Source: Amphiura filiformis (lineage: Eukaryota; Echinodermata; Ophiuroidea; Amphilepidida; Amphiuridae). Taken from it: 64,000 bases of DNA. This document shows, piece after piece, positions 27,001 through 42,000 of the stretch. A program made the translations under genes and the position numbers. The notes under the pieces were generated by a model. It ran no database searches, was not told the origin of the DNA, and worked only from the letters and a program-made list of their open reading frames with translations. The stretch lies in assembly GCF_039555335.1 (NCBI RefSeq), contig NC_092628.1:82114315-82178314 (forward strand), written 5' to 3'. Position 1 is the stretch's first letter, and every line of letters begins with the position of its first letter.

Positions 27001-30000
27001 CATTTATTGCTCCTATTAATTATAGCTCGTACATTACAACGAAATGTAAGACAAATTTGAACTGTTTTTGAAATAAACCGTTTATGTAATTTCATTACAG
27101 ATAATTGCCCTGCCGTTCCCAACACAAATCAAGCTGATGCGGATAATGATGAGATAGGAGATTTGTGCGGTAAGATATTAGCCCGATGATTAATTTACTT
27201 TAAACATTGTTAAAACACTATATTCCTGAGCTAAAATCAAAGTCATATTTTGAGTATTTTATAGAATGTGCAAATATCCATTCCTTGGCTATCAGAAACC
27301 ATGAAAGTACCATATGGGGCAAAATCAAACCTCAGGTTTAAACTGATAACTATCTGTTGTTGAGCCCCTCTTGAGCTAGGGGGATATCCCTGAATTGTTA
27401 GAAAAATGTGAAACCGATTTAGCCTGGAAATTCAAGTTGGTGTGTTAAGATTCGCTATTAACGCCTCCATGGATACCCTACCTACAACTTTAAAACGCTG
27501 GGGAAAAAGACTTTTCGACACTTGTCCTCTCTGTAAGGTATTACACATGCTCAATAATGTCAAAATATGTAAGATAGATACTTTTGGAGACATACTAATG
27601 TTATTTGTATATTCCTATCCACATTCAAAGAGGCTGAATCGTTTAAGTGTCGGAATATACAAGTCTATGCCGGCATTGAAAATAATACCATTGGTTGCGG
27701 TACAATACCGCTCAGCATAATTGCCACACCCCTAAACCCAGGCATTTATTTTGGCGCACTGACAAGCGAGTCATTCTATGTGAATTGTCGGTGCCGTCTG
27801 AGCCGAACTTAGGTAAAGCTCATTATATCAAACATGTTCGGTACGCTTCCCTGGTTTCCGACATTACCGACGCCGGTATGATTGCGCGTTAATTGCCGTC
27901 GAAGTCGGATCTAGAGGCTTGATCGACACCAACAACAAAAATAGGCTAAATGGTTTGTCAAAACAAAACATCCTACAAAATTCAAGGAAAGATCAAATAA
28001 CGAAGTCTGTTCTCATGTCATCTTACTCAATCTTGAATTCCAGACATGAGCCAAAATGGGATGTCCAGGAAGTCATTTTAACTGCTTTCTTCCCCGCCAT
28101 TGTCATGATTGTTTTCCCTTGTCTGAGATCGGTATGGATCTCCGTTGATCTTTTGTTTAATAAAGATGATTGAATAAAAATGCCAATACTGACTTTTTGA
28201 TATATAGATACATGTACCGATAGTGCTGATGGTGACAACGACAACCAACCGGACTCATGCGGTGAGCAGGTTTTAATAAATATGTATAAAAGCCATAATT
28301 AGATATTTATGACGCAGTCCACAATGAAATGTTCACTGCTTTGACGTTTGTGTGATTATATATCCTCCTCTGAAACTCGCTGAGTATCTCTTCTTCGGTA
28401 TAATTTAGTATACAATCTTTTAACATCACCGATGATCACACAGATTCAGTTATTATTCAAAAGTAGTAGACATCTGTGATATTGCTGTTGTTGACTTAAA
28501 GCACTGTATGACGCTACAATAAAACTATATAATTATTATGCCACACAGATAACTGTCCAGAAGATGCCAACACCAATCAGGCCGACGGTGATAGTGACGG
28601 TATCGGAGATGTGTGCGGTAAGATACGGGGAATTATGTTCATTAACGCGAGTCATATTTTTCCAGTTTTAAGGTGGTACTACACCCCGTGATAAATTTTG
28701 TGACTAATTTAGCATTTCTCTCACAAAATAACTGCACACTGGTAACAAAAGTTATGTATATCATAGGGGCAAGGAATCCAATTACTTAACTGAAATTTCA
28801 GTGATTAAAGACAAGTGGTTCATTATATATGTTAAGAAATGAGGTACATTCTAGCCATACCTCTTTTCTTATCATAAATAACATACCGCTGGTCTTAAGT
28901 CACTGACATTCCAGTGCAGTAACTGGATTCCTTGCCCCTATAATATACATTACTTTTGATACCAGTGTAATACCTGTGAAAAGCTTTTATGTTGTAATTA
29001 CCTAAGTGGTAACGTGTTTAAAATAGCTGATAACTAACAAGATAGCGATTTTGATCTATTATAGATAATTGTGAATTAATCGCTAACGCAAACCAAGCTG
29101 ATGGCGATACTGATGGTATTGAGGATTCATGCGGTAAGGAAAATGATCATTACCTTACACAGATGATACTTTTTATTCAAGTGATTCAAGCAAAGTTTAA
29201 TTACAATAATTTGTGTTCACTTATCCTAACCCCCGACCAACTTGGGAACATACATATTTTAAGAATCGTATGTGACCCCTTTGAAAAAATCTTTGTTTTT
29301 CTTTCTTACTTATTTATTTATGAATTTTTACTTATTTATTTATTTAATTATTTGATTATTTGATTGATTATATCAGGTAACTTTTTGACAGTTTTTCTCA
29401 TTTCGGTAATTCAGAAATTGAAATTTGTGTGTCGAGTTGTTGTACATGGATGTACACATGTATGTTGTTGTTGTTGTAGTTATTGTTGTTTTAGTTATTA
29501 CGGTAATAGCAGCATTGATTTATTTCGCTAAAGATATCAAGGATTAAAATCAACACTCATTTTTCAGACCATATATTTAGATTTGCGGTCTAGTGGTTTT
29601 ATATACGCTCCGTGTTCAATCTTTTCTGCATGTTGTTTCTGTTATAAACAACGCCCCGTTGGAATAAAACACCTGAAAAAAACCTCCATTTACTTACCTT
29701 AAAACGCCCGGTGGGGGTAAAGGGGGCAAGATTAAAAAAACAATTTCCCATTTCAGATCAAAATTTTTAGCATTTATGTGCGAGCGGCTTGCCGCGAAGC
29801 CATAAACGGGTGGGGTCCAGGGGCCCACCTTAGGACCTCCAGGGGCAAAGCCCCGGCTTGGGTAAAGGGGTGGAGCCCCTGAAGCTCGTGGTTTTTGGCA
29901 TATTAGAAGCTAAAAAATCAGTGTTTCAGAGTACAAATTTCACAATGAAAGTAGTATAGATCTTCTCTCTTTCTTTCCCTTTTCTCTTCTCCCTTCCCCT

Positions 30001-33000
30001 TTTCTCTTCCCCTTCCCCCTTTTTCCCCTCTTTTTTCTTTTCTTCTTCCCCTTTCTCTTCCTCTTTCTTTCCCTTTTTTCTCTTCTTTCTTCCCCTTTTT
30101 TCTTCCCTCTTTTTTTTCTCTTCTTTCACCTTTCTTTTCTCTCTTTTTTCTTCCCTCTTTTTCTCTCCTTCTTCCCTTTTCCCCTTCCCAATTTTTTGCT
30201 TTTCTTCCAGTGTACGGAGGGCATCATGCCCCCCCCCCCCCCGGCCCCTACTGGTTACGCCACTGTCTTTAGTGCAGTATATCTCTACAATGATTCCTCC
30301 AAATGTGCGGACTTTAGTCCTTTAGTTGTGCTGAACTTCTCTCTCCCCTCTCTCCTTAAGATGTCAATCTATTTCACTCATTTTAAATGTTAATTAAATA
30401 CGAATAAATAACGTTTGTCCTTCAGACAATTGTCCAGATATAGCAAATCCTGCTCAGGCTGATGGTGATGACGACGGTGTTGGCAATGATTGTGGTAAGA
30501 TAAAACAATATTATGTACAATATTATGTATATATAATATTATGTCATTTATAGCTTTGATTGAACCAAATCTTACTTAGTCTGATGGTGATGAAGAGAGT
30601 GTCGCAGATGATTGTGGTAAGAGTTAAAGCTGGTTCAGTGGAAATGTGACCTTCTTTAAAACTCGGTCATTGCCGATGCGTGTATCTTTATTATTTTCTA
30701 TTGTAGATAATTGCCCTATGATGGCAAATCAGCTCCAGGAAGATGGCGATGAAGATGGTGTCGGCAATGGGTGTGGTAAGAATAAACGATAGTATATATA
30801 AGATTATGCCATTTATAGCTTAGGAAAACCTATCTTGGGTTTCGTCGACTAGGTGACTAACTGATATGAGAACACACAGTTCCTACATTCCACAAGTGCA
30901 CTCACCAGACCCCTGCACCTCCAAGACCAATGTCCTTATACTAATATTACTAGCATTTTAGCAGTTTTTTAAAACTAGATATAGATATCTAAAAAACTTT
31001 TTAATTTTAACTGTTTTAATTTTAATCAAGCTCACCAAAAATATGGTTGATATTTGGTCAGAAATCTAACTTTTTATGACTTTTGAGCAAGTTGACCATT
31101 TTTTCAACGTTTGTGGTGTAAAGTGTTCAAAGTTGATTAAACAATGAAAACATAAACTAGTCATGCAGTCCCGTGACTAGCTTTAAACTAGTCAAGGAGG
31201 CTAGTCATGCAGGCTGAACTAATATAACGTTAGTCAAGCCTACATCTCAAACTTGTTAAGATTGCATTACTAGCTTAAAATGTCGATAAACTAGTCAAGC
31301 CTGCATGACTAGCATGTAATGAAATGCAAGACTTATTTGTGCTAGGAATGGCTTGACTAACTTGATGTTGTTTGATGGGAATAACTTAGTCCGTGAGGTT
31401 AGCATGGTTAGGCATGCAAAATATATGATCAATCAATGACCGCCATGCTATTATAGGACGTGTGTCATACGGAGCTCCTGAGAACCACCGGGATAAATCA
31501 TTGTATTCTTGGATATTTACCTTATTTGCTTGATTTATTACTGTTACATATTTGTTTGCATCATTTTGTGATCATTCGTGAAGGAAAATTTTTTATCGCG
31601 CGTTATTAATTTGGAATTTGAATCCGATATTGCTTCCCGCTGCACTGAGATGGATGAAAGCAGCGAACTATGCACGAGTACACTTGAGCATTATATCGCA
31701 GCGGTCGATATGGTCAAGCTATACAAAATGCTATGCATTGACATCAAAACACGCTTCGATGGATTAACGCGTCAACTATGTGATGCTCAGGAGGAAATCA
31801 AAACAATAAAATATGATGTAGAGGAACTTGATAGAGGTTTGAAATATGCAGACAAGGAAATAACGGAGCTGAAAGATTAAACGGTGCCCAAGCTAAGAAA
31901 AAAAGAACTGATCGAGAAGATAACACGAGTTGAATAAATGTAGGCTTGAAACGGAAATATACAGTAAAACAGCCAATTTGCTGTTCTTTAACGTCCCACA
32001 GACACCTAAATCAGCGGGCAATCACGTCTTTCGAGCTTTGCTCTTGTGATTTTGGTAATTTTGTTACCGTACATGTATATGATATGATGATGGTAAAAAT
32101 AAACTTGAACATGATAACATGATTAGAAATATTGTAAGGCAGATTAATGTTAATAGATCGCTTTTGTCACAAACGCTATATTTGAAAGATTGTAGTAAGA
32201 GTTAAAACTGCTTCAGTGGAAATATACTCTTAAATCGGTCATTCCCGATGCGTTTATCTTTAATATTTTCTCTTGTAGATAATTGCCCTATGATGGCAAA
32301 CCAGCTCCAGGAAGATGGCGATGACGATGGTGTCGGCAATGAATGTGGTAAGAGTAAACGATAGTATATATAACATAATGTCATTTATAGCTTAGAAAAA
32401 ACTTATCTTGGGTGTCTTTGACAAGGTGACTAACTGATAAAACAGGAGAACACATAGTTTCTACATTCCACAAGAGCATTCACCAGACCCCTGCACCTCC
32501 AAGACAAATGTCCTTGTACTAATATTACTAGTATTAATTTGTAAAAACTAGATATCAATATCTAATAAACATTTTAAGATTTGTTTTAATGTTGCTCAGC
32601 TTTACCAAATATGGTTGATATTTGGGTAAAAATCAGACTTTTTATGTTTTTTGAGCGAAGTTATCATCTTTTCAACCGTTTGTGGTGTAAAGTACTCAAG
32701 GTTGATCCAAATCGATAGTGATGGCAAAGGAAATGCACGTGGTACGTATAATTGGTTTGCCACAAATTGATTAACCCTAACGCCCCAGGGGCTTTTTGGC
32801 GACGGGTTGGAAAAGAAGGAAGGAATAAATCCTCGGATAAAGCCACGGATCTTGCGCTGGCCTGGCCAGTGAAAGCGTGCCTATAATCACTTAGTGCGAT
32901 TGCGTCATCACATCACCTGGGATGCACGCACTAACAGTGCATATATCAAGTAGTATTTTGTAGTACCTGGTATAGTAGTGTTAGGGTTAAGATAACGATA

Positions 33001-36000
33001 TGTAATAAAATATTTGGTCTTTGAAAATAAATAATGCAATCAGATGCTTTAGATGCCATTTGTGTTGTTTGTCAAATTCCTATTTTTGATACTTAGGTAT
33101 ACTAGTTAATTTTCAAGGAAAGCCAAAATCTAGCACATTTGTACCTGTGAAAAGCTTTTATGTTGCAATTACCTAAGTGTTTAAAATAGCTGATAGCGCT
33201 TTTGATCTATTATAGATAATTGTGAAACAACCGCTAACGCAAACCAAGCTGATGGCGATGCTGATGGTGTTGGTGATTTATGCGGTAAGGAAAATGATCA
33301 TTACCTTAAACAGATGCTACTTTTATTCAAGTGATATACAAAGTTTAACACACTGATTGGTGTTAAATTATTCTCACCGCCGGCCATCTTGTGCACATAC
33401 ATTTTAATGTGCACCCTTTAAAAGTTTTTTGTTGTGATCCAGCAAAAAACAAACCTTTTATATCATTGTAAATTTAGCGTAGGTATATTAAAACGGTTCA
33501 AAACTTGTTCCATAGTGTTTTCCCGTGTGTGACCTCTAGAAAACTACACCGAGTGATTGCTTTCTCCTTTTTGTATCGTGCTACAAACCGATCAAAGAAA
33601 TAATGATATACTGTTGAGCACTGGAATCTTCTGCTCCTGCTTCTTCTGCTTCTTCTGATTCTTTTGTCAAAGCATCTTTTAAAATGCTACTAGTGTCAGA
33701 CGCTTGCATCAATCTCGACCAAACTTGGCCACAAGAAGCACGAGACCAAGCTCCTTCTAAGTTGTACACAGTTAGGGGTGAAAGGTCATGTAGGGGTTAT
33801 TAGAGGTCATGATGTGAAAATCTTTAAAATGCTACTAGTGCAAGGCGCTTGACCCAATTTCGACCAAACGTGAACATACGAACCGCTGACCCAGGATTGA
33901 CATAAATTGTCAATCACAGATAGGGGTCAAGGGTCATATAGCGGATATTAGGGGTAATTTATTAAAAATTGTAAAAATGCTGCTACTCCTTTAAATTGCA
34001 TGCTATGACCACTAAACTTGGTCAGAAGAACCACTTGCCCATGCTTTATACATATATTGTACCACAGTTTAAGGGTCAACTTAAGGTCAAAGGTCAAATA
34101 AGGTAGCCTGATTTGGCTTTGAACATCTTTGTGTAAAATTTGATAGAACAGCTATGCTTAGGCACAGTGACCTACATTTATAGTAGACAAGCCACTACTG
34201 AAACTTTTCCAAGAAGGTGAACAGTAAATATTGTGAAATACCGAAGTATTATTAAAGCAGAATATTAACCACAGAAGATAGTTAACAGTTGATGTCACAT
34301 AAGATTTTTTAACTGTATAAGTGGACCAGGTAAGAGCCGCGTCGAGAACTGTTAGCAGTGCAATTTCGCTTGTTCATGTTCATGGGTGGGAGGGCAGCAT
34401 GGGGAGTGGGGTGTTAACTCAAATGCTAAACTTTGCCCAAGTCAAATGTCAGGTCAAATTTAAAGTTGCTCCGATGGGACTGTAACTTTGGAAAAACAAT
34501 CCCTGACACTTGGGGAGTATAATACTGCACAGGTCATCCAAGGTCAAAGGTCAGGTCAAATTTAAAGTTGCGCCAATTCGGCTGTAACTGGAGGAACACA
34601 ATCCCCAGGACTTGGGGAGTATGAAGTGGCAAAGGTCAACTGAGGTCAAAGATCAGGTCAAATTTAAAGTTGCTCCAATCGGGCTGTAACTTGCAGACAA
34701 TAATTCCTGACACTTGGGGAGTATTAAACCATAAAGGTCATCCGAGGTCAAAGATCAGGTCAATTTGGAAGTTGCTCCGATTGAGCTGGAACTTGCGGAA
34801 AATGATCCCCGACACTTGGGGAGTATGAAGCCGTAAAATATCAACCTAAAGTCACCCACCCAAGTTCAAAGGTCAAACGAGGTCAAATGTTGTGCTTAAA
34901 CTTGGTAAAATCATCCTTGATGTGAGTGAAACATGAAAACGTCAAGATTATGCTAAAGGTCAAATGAGGTCAGATGTCGCCACCTGATATTCGTGGCTCT
35001 TGGGTCACAGTAGCTCTAGTTATTATTGTTGTTGTAGTTATTGCGATAATAGCAGAATTGATTTATTTCGCCACATATACAAGGATTAAAATCAATACTC
35101 ATTTTCCAGACCATAGGTTCGTGGTCTAGTGCCAGTAGTGGTTTAATTGATACGCGTCGTCTTCAATCTTTTCTGCATGTTATTTTGGTTATAAACAACG
35201 CCCTTCTGGAATAAAACACCTCAAAAACCCCCATTTACGTACTTTAAAAGCACGGATCTTTAGTGCAGCGGCTGTAAAATGGTTCAATCAAAAGTGTGGA
35301 TTTCAGTATTTTAGTTGTGCTGAATCTCTCCTTTCCCCCGTCTCTCTCTCCTTAAGATATCAATCTATTTCACTAATTTTATAAAGATTACAAATTGAAC
35401 ATGAATAAATGTTAATTAAATACGAATAAATATCGTCGTTGGTTATTAGCATATATCTATATCTACACCCTACAGACAATTGTCCAGGTATAGGAAACCC
35501 TACTCAGACTGATGGTGATGAAGACGGTGTTGGAGATGATTGTGGTAAGGTTTTAACCGTAGTATGTATAACATTACGTCATTTATAGCTTTGAGTGAAC
35601 CAAATCTTACTCAGCCTGATGGTGATGAAGTGAGTGTCGGAGATGATTGTTGTAAGAATAACTGTTTCATTGGAAATGTAATGCTCCTAATTTTTCGGTC
35701 ATTGCCGATGCGTGTGTCTTTATTGTTGTTGTTTTTGTAGATAATTGCCCTATGATGGCAAACCAGCTCCAGGAAGATGGCGATGACGACGGTGTCGGCA
35801 ATGATTGTGGTAAGAGTAAACAGTAGTATGTATAACATTATGTCATTTATATCTCCCTCTGGGTTTTCACAAGAGCACATCATGTCATCTACTTCTATCA
35901 CAAGCCAAACGTCTTGCACCATACATTCCGTGTGACTTAGGGATTCAATCATGTTTCACCGTTGTTCATCACCGTTTAACAACGATGCGGCCGCGTCGTC

Positions 36001-39000
36001 TGCGTGGTTTACTTCGCGAGGGCAGCTTTAGCTGCCCGAGCGAAGTAAACCACGCTGACGCGCCGGACGCGAGTTGTTAAACGGTGATGAACAACGGTGA
36101 AACATTTTGAATCCTTTCAACAACGAAAAGAAGCTAAAGATCGTATAATTCACGATTATTTCACGGGGAAATGTCAGTTAATCATTGTCACTAAGCCTTA
36201 CAAAAACTTCGATGATTTCTCTGTTAATATCATCAATAAAGCTACAGAATAAAACGGCAAAATTGAGCCGCTATCTGAAAATACTAAATTCAACTTGTAA
36301 GCTTGCATACGCACAAAGGTTCCAGGCATGACGAATTTTACGCGCTCTCGCGTAACGCGTAGTCTCGCTCGCGTTCGCGTATACGCTACAGTAAAAGTGT
36401 GGATTCATCACGGATTAACAACGGTTGGCTCCTGTACAAAGGTATAGGAGGAGTTGTTGAAAAAACATTCTTCACGTCATTTGATGGACGTCCACTTCCA
36501 CGGCTCCCTGAGGAATCTGCTTCTCAACTCCATCAAAATAGCGCAATTTCCTCTCAATGATGGAATTTATGATGTTTAAGTCCATGGCAATCTCATCCCG
36601 CTCCCAGATGTTTGTTTTCTAGTCTTTCCAAGATACTCCCAGCAATACGAGGAAATATCATTTCAAGAATCATGTCCAGCACAATAGAACATAAATAACC
36701 ACCCCAGAAACAGAAATATAACGTACACGGTTTGATCCACTTTTCAGTACGGACGTGAAGGCCAATGTTGGTAAAACTTTTTTAAGGTTAAATTAAAGCG
36801 CAAAACGATAGGTAACACGGAAAAGGTGGCCTATTCAAAACACGTTTCCATAATCATACGAAATCCCTCCGACATGAAAAATACTCAACTGCAAGAAAAC
36901 TTTCCAAGTTTGTATGGGAAATTAAAGAAAGAGGAAAAAGACTTTGAAATTCGATGGGACATAGTAAATAGGTCAAATACATTCATGCGTCAATCGGGGT
37001 TATGCAACCTCTGCTTGGAGGAAAAAATCGAAATGATCAATAACAATAACACTTTATTTTCTTATTTTCGAAACATTGATTTGTGCACATTGTTTATAGA
37101 AAGTAAAGATTTGTTCAAAATCTAACCACACTATAATAGAAAAAATAATATACATTTTACTATAGGCAAAGACTGCGACAAGTTAATCTGTCCTTCAAAC
37201 ACAAAACATCATTTATTTTATTAGATGACAGAATTGGATAACAAAATTTTTCTTTTTTGTGGCAAGGCCAGTTCTTTGATCATGGTTGTGATTGTGGTTT
37301 TATGGATTTTAAAAAGATCATAATGAAAGTAAACAGTGCTTCTGTTTTTAGGTCATTTATAAATAATATGGTTGTCCATCAAATCAATGATGTCTTGTAT
37401 AGTAATTTGTATAGTGTAATACATTTTAATAAGTACTTATCTTTAATTTATTCCTAGATAATTGTCCAGGTGATGTCAACATGGACCAAGCTGACGGTGA
37501 TGGTGACGGTGTAGGAGATGTGTGCGGTAAGTTTATTTCGTTTGTTTATTTGCTAAAACATTCGTGTAATTGGTAAATAATATGTTTGCCCATAGATATT
37601 AAATCAAAAGATGTCTTGTATAGTAATTTGTATGATGTAAGGCATTAATAAGTACTCATCTTTATTCTATCCTTAGATAATTGTCTAAATAATGCCAATA
37701 TGGACCAAGTAGACGGTGATGATGACGGTGTAGGAGATGTGTGCGGTATTAGTTTATTTCATTTGTTTATTGCTAGTACTCTATACTTTTACTTAATACA
37801 AAATTAAGTCAACTTTCTAGAAACAAATCAAAGTGTATTGCAACGATGATTTTTATAATCATCAAATCATTGTCCATGCAGAATGAGCCTCCCATCAGGT
37901 TTAGGGTTAGAATGAGGGGTAAGATAGGAAGAGACTGTTAGGAGTAGGGTTATTCATGTTAGGAGTAGGTTAGGGTAGGATTACGGTAGGATTTTATTAA
38001 TCAGTGTTCTTCTGGACTGGGAATTTCTGGATAGCCAACCCTATGAAGGATGACAAATGTATTCCAAAAGATCACTCTCCACTAAAGGCGACGAGCGCGT
38101 AAAATGAAATAAACAACAATAATAATAACAAAATAAAGATGGATAAACAAGCATTGATTGCGTTATGAGCTCGGTTGGAACAATGGTTAATTAATACATC
38201 AATGCCAAAGTCCAAAAGGAGATATTGTTAAATTTCAAGTTATAAACAATAGTAAATGATCGAAGATGGTATGATTTAAGTAAGGCTGTAATTTATGACG
38301 AGGCACATTTATGTTTTTGGTACACAGATAATTGCCCAAATGACCCAAATACAAATCAAGAAGATATGGATAGTGATGGCAAAGGAAATGCATGTGGTAC
38401 GTATAATTGGTTTGCCACAAATTGATTAAGATAACGATATGTGATATAATATTTTGTCTTTTAAAATAAATAATGCAATTTTGGTCTGCGCTTTAGATGG
38501 CATTTTTGTTGCTCGTTAAATTCCTGTTTTTGATACTTGTGTATACTAGTTAATTTCCTAGGAAAGCCAAAATCTAAAGCACACGTATTCTTGTGAAAAG
38601 CTTTTATGTTGCAATTACTTTAATAAAATGACTTCTAGTAATTACTAACAAGATATCGATTTCTATCTATTACAGATAATTGTGAATCAACCGCTAACGC
38701 AAACCAAGCTGATGGCGATACTGATGGTGTTGGTGATTCATGCGGTAAGGAAAATGATCATTACCCTAAACAGATTTGAATAAATTAACCTTATTGTGTT
38801 AACAAACACATGACACTTTTATTCAAGTGATATGCAAAACTTGATTTCACTGATTGGTGTTCATTTTTCATCACCACCGGCCATCTTACCTATTTTAAGT
38901 ATTACATGTGTACCCTTTGTACTTGTAACAGATAACGCGAATTTACTTACAAACACTTAAGACTCTTAATTATAGGGAGGACGAGTTACTAGCTTCTCAC

Positions 39001-42000
39001 CACTGCGGTCCGGGTTCAATCCTCGCGTTGCCACATGTTTTCTCAGGGTGCTCCGGTTTTCCTCCTGCATCTAAAATCGGACCTTTTTCCATATACCTGT
39101 CCCGTGATATTCGGTTGGCATCCCTTTAATTTAGTAGCTTCTATTTGTCTTGAATAGCTTTGGCCGAATGTTACGAATAAACAACCTATGAACGAAAACA
39201 AATAGTGCATCTGGATCATGTTTCTCATTTACAGATAACTGTGTGTCTATTGCTAACTCAGATCAGGCAAATAGCGATAATGACGTGTTTGGAGATGTTT
39301 GCGGTAAGATTTATCTATTGATTATATAGTTATAGTTACTTTAAAATAAGTCGCCAATCAGGTATTAGTTGTTTAACACTATATTTTGACATGTTTTCTT
39401 GCATGCAGACAACTGCCCTGGTATATCAAACCCAGATCAGACAGATGGAGATAGTGATGATTTTGGGGATGCCTGTGGTAAAAATTGTTTTCGTCTCCTT
39501 TCAGCGATAAAATATTTTTTGAGAAACCCTCTCTCTAAGATTTCAATTTATTTCACTCATTTTATAAAGATTACAAATTAAATGTTTATTGAATACGAAT
39601 AAATATTGTCGTTGGCTAATTACACATATTGGTATCAATCCTACAGATAATTGTCCAGGAATATCAAATCCTATTCAGGCTGATGGTGATACAGATAGTG
39701 TTGGAGATGATTGTGGTAAGATTAACTGGTTCAGTCGAAATGTGATGCTCGTAATGTTCGTTTTTACTGCACGTATTTCTCTTTATTGTGTTTTCCGGTT
39801 TTATTTCATTTATTGCTCCTATTAATTATAGCTCGTACATTACAACGAAATGTAAGACAAATTTGAACTGTTTTTGAAATAAACCGTGTATGTAATTTCA
39901 TTACAGATAATTGCCCTGCCGTTCCCAACACAAATCAAGCTGATGCGGATAATGATGAGATAGGAGATTTGTGCGGTAAGATATTAGCCCGATGATTAAT
40001 TTACTTTAAACATTGTTAAAACACTATATCCCTGAGCTAAAATCAAAGTCAGATTTTGAGTATTTTATAGAATATGCAAATATCCATTCCCTGGCTATCA
40101 GAAACCCTGAAAGTACCATATGGGGCAAAATCAAACCTCAGGTTTAAACTATTGGAAATCTGTTGTTGAGCCCCTCTTGAGCTAGGGGGATATCCCTAAA
40201 TTGTTAGAAAAATGTGAAACCGATTTAACCTGGAAATCCAAGGTGGTGTGTTAAAATTCGCTATTAACGCCACCATGGATACCCTACCTTCCTTTACAAC
40301 TTTAAAACCTTGGGGGAAAAGACTTTTCGACACTTGTCCTCTCTGTAAGGTATTATACATGCTCAATAATGTCAAAATATATAAGATAGATACTTTTGGA
40401 GACATAATAATATTATTCGTATATTTTTATCCACATTCAAAGAAGCTGAATCGTTTAAGTATTGGAATATACAAGTCTATGCCGGCATGGAAAATAATAC
40501 CATTGGTTGCGGTACAATACCGCTCAGCATAATTGCCACACCCCAAAACCCCGGCATTTATTTTGGCGCACTGACAAGCGAGTCATTCTATGTGAATTGT
40601 TGGTGCCGTTTGAGCCGAACTTAGGTGAAGCCCATTGTATCAAACATGATCGGTACGCTTCCCTGGTTTCCGACATTACCGACGCCGGTATGATTGCGTG
40701 TTAATTGCCGTCGAAGTCGGATCTAGAGGCTTGATCGACACCAACAACAAAAATAGGCTAAATGGTTTGTCAAAACAAAACATCCTAAAAAATTCAAGGA
40801 AAGATCAAATAACCAAGTCTGTTCTCATGTCATCTTACTCAATCTTGAATTCCAGACATGAGCCAAAATGTAATGTCCAAGTAGTCATTTTAACTGTTTT
40901 CTTCCCACCATTGTCATGATTGTGTTTTCCCTTGTCTGAGATCGCTATAGATCTCCGTTGATCTTTTGTTTAATAAAGATGATTGAATAAAAATGCCAAT
41001 ACTGACTTTTTGATATATAGATACATGTAGCGATAGTGCTGATGGTGACAACGACAACCAACCGGACTCATGCGGTGAGCAGGTTTTAATAAATATGTAT
41101 AAAAGCCATAATTAGATATTTATGACGCAGTCCGCAATGAAATGTTCACTGCTTTGACGTTTGTGTGATTATATATCCTCCTCTGAAACTCGCTGAGTAT
41201 CTCTTCTTCGGTATAATTTAGTATACAATCTTTTAACATCACCGATGATCACACAGATTCAGTTATTATTCAAAAGTAGTAGACATCTGTGATATTGCTG
41301 TTGTTGACTTAAAGCACTGTATGACGCTACAATAAAACTATATAATTATTATGCCACACAGATAACTGTCCAGAAGATGCCAACACCAATCAGGCCGACG
41401 GTGATAGTGACGGTATCGGAGATGTGTGCGGTAAGATACGGGGAATTATGTTCATTAACGCGAGTCATATTTTTCCAGTTTTAAGGTGGTACTACACCCC
41501 GTGATAAATTTTGTGACTAATTTAGCATTTTTCACAAAAAATAACTACACACTGGTAACAAAAGTTATGTATATTATAGGGGCAAGGAATCCAATTACTT
41601 AAGTGAAATTTCAGTGATTAAAGACAAGTGGTTCATTATATATGTTAAGAAATGAGGTACCTTCTAGCCATACCTCTTTCTTATCATAAATAACGTACCG
41701 CTGGTCTTAAGTCACTGACATTCCAGTGCAGTAACTGGATTCCTTGCCCCTATAATATACATTACTTTTGATACCAGTGTAATACCTGTGAAAAGCTTTT
41801 ATGTTGTAATTACCTAAGTGGTAACGTGTTTAAAATAGCTGATAACTAACAAGATAGCGATTTTGATCTATTATAGATAATTGTGAATTAATCGCTAACG
41901 CAAACCAAGCTGATGACGATACTGATGGTATTGGGGATTCATGCGGTAAGGAAAATGATCATTACCTTACACAGATGATGCTTTTTATTCAAGTGATTCA

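Larger units (their letters stand above)
26262..39234 (+). repeat. Tandem segmental duplication, block A
   Basis: 12,973 bp from the VSIA-type exon to the next VSIA-type exon. Exon order: VSIA, PDIS (truncated), PGIS twice, PAVP, short, PEDA, ELIA, PDIA, PMMA, PMMA, ETTA, PGIG, PMMA, PGDV, LNNA, PNDP, ESTA. Block B repeats this order and most intron sequence. Confidence 0.9.

Noticed and set aside
26426-27019. A 197-residue continuous frame spanning three TSP3 motifs
   Set aside because: It reads through introns; the open frame is chance aided by a 237-bp tandem duplication, and splice sites bound each motif.
29926-30129. Lys/Glu-rich minus-strand frame, and similar ones at 42714-42987
   Set aside because: Direct translation of a CT-rich tract within an intron; composition only.
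31578-31880. A conserved 100-residue gene in the intron
   Set aside because: Near identity with 48786-49088 is explained by the block duplication, and the neighbouring ORF1-like words point to a LINE fossil.
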